In this document: piece by piece, positions 58,341 through 61,691 of the stretch
How the letters are laid out: each line of letters opens with the position of its first letter
Numbering within the stretch: position 1 is the first letter of the stretch
NCBI GenBank assembly: GCA_021203515.1
Contig: JAJQAY010000065.1
Coordinates: 1-61,691, forward strand
Reading direction: 5' to 3'
DNA length: 61,691 nucleotides
Source of the DNA: Bacteroides sp.
Lineage (GTDB): Bacteria > Bacteroidota > Bacteroidia > Bacteroidales > Bacteroidaceae
The notes under the pieces: generated by a model
What the model saw: the letters and a program-made list of their open reading frames with translations, nothing else
Databases searched by the model: none
Told to the model about the DNA's origin: nothing
Made by a program: the position numbers and the translations under genes

Positions 58341-58398
58341 AAGGCTTATAAGTTATGATTAAAAGGCTTTCATTACATAATTAAAAGGCTTTTAATAC
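58335..58398. repeat. 22-nt phased dyad array E
   Basis: ATTAAAAGGCTT starts at 58335, 58357 and 58379, exactly 22 nt apart. In the third unit arm ATTAA, core AAGGCTT and arm TTAAT make a perfect 17-nt palindrome; the first two have decayed right arms. The first unit overlaps the adaptor stop codon, and the array lies between adaptor and RND pump genes. Confidence 0.8.
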
Positions 58399-58488
58399 TA
58401 TTTCACCATAGGAGTGAGTATCGTTAAGTCCGATACTTCCCTCATCTACTAATATAGACTATTGCCAATCACTCTAAACCATACCATT

Positions 58489-61400
58489 ATGTTCTCAAAG
58501 TTCTTCATAGACCGCCCCATATTCGCCACCGTGCTGGCACTGCTCATCGTCGTGGCGGGACTGGTCACACTGGGCATTCTGCCCATCGCGCAATATCCGG
58601 AGATTACACCGCCCACCGTGCAGGTCAGCGCGGTCTACCCCGGAGCCAACGCACAGACGGTGGCGCAAACCGTCGGCATCCCCATCGAGCAGCAAGTCAA
58701 CGGGGGTGGACGGGATGCTCTACATGTCCTCCAACTCCTCTTCTTCGGGGGCTTATTCGCTGACTATCACCTTTGCAGTGGGCACGGACATCGACATGGC
58801 CACCGTGCAGGTGCAAAACCGGGTCAGCGTGGCCCAGTCGTCGTTGCCTACGCCGGTGGTGGTGCAGGGCGTCACGGTGCAGAAGCAATCCAGCAACATC
58901 GTGATGTTCCTGACGATGAAGTCCGACCGACCGGAGTACAACGGGCTCTACCTCAGCAACTATGCCAAACTAAACCTTGTAGACCAACTGACGCGCGTGC
59001 CCGGTGTGGGCGCCGTCAATGTGCTGGGGGCGGGAGACTACTCCATGCGCATCTGGCTCGACCCTGCCGCCATGCGCATCCGCAATCTTTCTCCGGCCGA
59101 CGTCTATCAGGCCATCCAGACGCAGAACGTGGAAGTGAGTGCCGGAAACGTGGGGCAGCCGATTGGGACGGACAACAAAAACGCCTATCAATACAGCCTG
59201 ACGGTGAAGGGCCAGTTGACCTCGCCCGAAGAGTTCTGTAACATCATCCTTCGCGCGGAAGACGGTGGACGAATCCTCCGTCTGCGCGACGTGGCGCACA
59301 TCGACCTCGGTTCGGCACCCTACAGCGTAGTGTCCCAACTGGACGGGCATTCCACCGCCGCCATCGCCATCTACCAACAGCCCGGCAGCAACTCGCTGGA
59401 CGTGTCGCAAGGGGTGAAAGCCCGGATGGAGGAGCTTGCGCAGAACTTTCCGGCAGGCATACAATATAATGTGACGCTGGATACGACGGACGTCATCCAT
59501 GCTTTCATCGACGAGGTGATGAAGACGTTTCTGGAAACAACTTTGCTTGTGGTGCTCGTCATTTTCCTTTTCCTGCAAAACTGGCGGGCGGTCATCATTC
59601 CCTGCATCACCATCCCCGTATCGCTCATCGGTACGCTGGCCGTGATGGCGTTGTTCGGCTTCTCCATCAATACGCTGACGCTGTTCGGACTGATACTTGC
59701 CGTCGCCATCGTGGTGGACGACGCCATTGTGGTGGTGGAAAACTCTACGCGACTGCTGGATACGGGCCGGTACACCGCCCGCCAGGCCGTGACGGAGGCG
59801 ATGGGTGAGATTACCGGGCCGATAGTGGGAGTGGTGCTAGTGCTGTTAGCGGTGTTCATTCCGACGATGCTCGTCAGCGGCATATCGGGGCAACTGTACA
59901 AGCAGTTTGCACTGACGATTGCGGCAAGTACCGTGTTGAGTGGTATAAACTCGCTGACACCGACTCCTTCGCTCTGCGCTTTGATGCTTCAGCCTACGAA
60001 ACCATCGAAAGCGCCGTTGTACAAAGGGTTTAATCATCTGTATGACAAGGCGCAAGGAGGTTATGATAAAGTGGTGATGTTCTTGTTGCAACGTCCGGTG
60101 GCGGCCATCGGCACCTATGCGGTCTTCACGCTGATTGCCGTACTGCTGTTTGTCAAGTGGCCGTCCACGTTCATTCCCGAAGAAGATGACGGATACTTCC
60201 TGGCTGTTGTGCAACTGCCTCCGGCATCGAGCCTGGAACGCACGCAAGCCGTTGGCCGGCAGATTAATGCCATACTCGATACGTATCCCGAGGTGAAAGA
60301 CTATATCGGTGTGTCCGGCTTCTCCGTCATGGGTGGCGGAGAGCAGAGCAATGCGGCCACCTATTTCGTTGTCCTGAAAAATTGGGATGAGCGCAAGGGG
60401 AAGAAATATACGGCAGCGGCTGTGGTCGAGCGGTTCAACATGGAGGCATACGGCATTCAGGAGGCGGAGGTGTTTGCAATGGTTCCGCCTGTCATTCCGG
60501 GGCTAGGGGCTACGGGAGGCTTACAGTTGCAACTGGAAGACCGCAATAATCTCGGCTCCACCGAAATGCAACGGGCTGTAGAGGCGCTGATGGAGAATTA
60601 TCGCAATTATCCGGCTCTGGCATCGGTCAGCAGCCAGTATCAGGCGAATGTGCCGCAGCATTTCTTGAATATCGACCGGGATAAGGTGCAGCTCATGGGA
60701 ATTCAGTTGAGTAGTGTCTTCACGGCATTGGGATACTATATGAGGGAGGCTTATGTAAACGATTATGTACAGTTCGGGCATATCTATCAGGTGAAATTGG
60801 GTGCCGGAGACCGTGCACAACGTGTTATTGAGGATGTGTTGAAGCTAAGTGTGCCTAATGCTTCGGGCGAAATGGTGCCGTTTTCTTCTTTCACGAAGGT
60901 GGACGAGCAGTTGGGCATGGACCAGATAAACCGTTATAATATGTATTCCACGGCAGCGGTCACGTGCAACGTGGCGCCGGGCAGCAGTTCGGGGGAGGCC
61001 ATCAAGCAGGTGGAGAGCATGATTAAGGAACAGCTGGGCAATGAGTTCGGCTATGAGTGGACGTCGGTGGCTTATCAGGAGACGCAGGCGGGGACGACGA
61101 CGAGCATTGTTTTCATCATGGCATTGTTGGTGGCTTTTCTGGTGTTGGCTGCGCAATATGAGAGTTGGACAAGTCCGGTTGCTGCCGTCGTGGGGCTACC
61201 GGTGGCACTGCTCGGGGCTATGTTGGGGTGTTATGTCATGGGAACGCCGGTCAGTATCTATACGCAAATCGGTATTATTCTGCTTGTTGCTCTGTCGGCA
61301 AAGAACGGTATTCTGATTGTGGAGTTTGCCCGTGATTTCCGTGCGCAGGGCAACAGTATCCGTGAGGCGGCATTTCAGGCGGAACATATCCGGCTTCGCC

Positions 61401-61606
61401 CTATTCTGATGACTTCATTGGCATTTGTATTCGGTGTGATGTCGCTGCTGTTTGCCACGGGGGGCGGGAGCGGGGAGCCGTATTGCGCTGGGGCTGCCGT
61501 AGTCTTCGGTATGGCGCTGAACACGCTGCTCGCCACGATTTATATCCCGAATTTCTATGAGATGATGCAGAAGATACAGGAAAGGTTCGGGAAGAAAAAG
61601 GAATGA
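58489..61606 (+). pseudogene. RND multidrug efflux pump (AcrB/MexB type), frameshifted in a G run
   Basis: The ATG at 58489 ([18 protein letters not shown]) opens an RND pump of about 1038 residues. Five G at 58702-58706 instead of four break the frame after IEQQVNG; correction gives [15 protein letters not shown], the standard HAE1 sequence. The TM4 proton relay is intact ([15 protein letters not shown]). The pump takes substrates from the periplasm or outer leaflet and expels them by proton exchange. An internal ATG at 58706 opens a 966-codon frame lacking TM1. Confidence 0.88.
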
Positions 61607-61648
61607 TAAATGATAATTTAGGGGACAGTTTACAGTACTATCTCAATT

Positions 61649-61689
61649 GGGGCTGTCTAACAATGCAAATGTCAGTCAGCCTCTTTTTC
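61649..61689 (+). terminator. Probable terminator of the RND operon
   Basis: GGGGCTG (61649-61655) pairs with CAGCCTC (61677-61683, one G-U), followed by five T. It lies about 40 nt after the pump stop, at the window edge. Confidence 0.5.
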
Positions 61690-61691
61690 TT

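Noticed and set aside
23133..58398. The phased arrays as CRISPR arrays
   Set aside because: The period is only 22 nt with 5-nt spacers, units vary within each array, there are no 25-40-nt unique spacers and no cas genes.
1..61691. Mobile element, prophage or integrated plasmid
   Set aside because: No transposase, integrase, phage structural gene or flanking direct repeat was found; gene content is typical chromosomal Bacteroides.

Overview
The window is chromosomal DNA from a Bacteroidales bacterium, almost certainly a Bacteroides-type gut anaerobe. The evidence is the promoter style (TTTG at -33 and TAnnTTTG at -7 ahead of many genes), a serine palmitoyltransferase for sphingolipids, the lon-tgt-lptG cluster, several Bacteroides-style lipoproteins, an HU-CCDC81/SPOR protein and Wzi-like capsule machinery. 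I see no transposase, integrase, phage gene, CRISPR array or rRNA. Two tRNA genes are present: Lys-CTT at 264-336 and Pro-TGG at 23001-23075.

Layout. 0.3-7.1 kb: an MBL-fold hydrolase and a hexuronate module (POT/MFS-type carrier, uxaC, LacI-type regulator, uxaB). 7.2-13.7 kb: a small membrane protein, a zinc-ribbon/FHA protein, an HU/SPOR envelope protein, then a Wzi-like protein, rfbC, a UDP-glucose dehydrogenase and a DUF4738-like lipoprotein. 13.7-22.9 kb: housekeeping genes (DEAD-box helicase, serB, a thioredoxin-fold protein without CXXC, lptG, tgt, lon, trmN6). 23.4-42.2 kb: two small lipoproteins, a two-component system with a sigma-54-type activator, and the large export locus it probably controls (outer-membrane factor, HlyD adaptor, five tandem MacB/FtsX-type permeases, one LolD-type ATPase). 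42.4-53.8 kb: an unknown membrane protein, an M48 peptidase, serine palmitoyltransferase divergent from a lipid kinase, aspS, a GtrA-like protein, aguB/aguA for putrescine, a DUF2148 protein, and a FetAB-like ABC transporter with a small membrane protein between its subunits. 53.9-61.6 kb: a Nif3-family protein, a coiled-coil zinc-ribbon protein, and a tripartite RND efflux operon.

Two features cut across the window. First, at least 16 reading frames are broken by single-base lesions, mostly one-base length changes in homopolymers plus six in-frame stop codons. By eye the lesions are spread roughly at random over genes, so sequence error is the simplest explanation. True gene decay cannot be excluded from sequence alone, and each broken gene is described as its intact ancestor would be. 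Second, five intergenic spacers (about 23.1, 28.3, 42.3, 51.0 and 58.3 kb) each hold a short array with a strict 22-nt period. In most units a 5-nt arm, a 7-nt core, a 5-nt inverted arm and a 5-nt spacer can be recognised. The arm sequences differ completely between loci, but the geometry is the same. I do not recognise this as a named repeat family, and it is the most unusual signal in the window.
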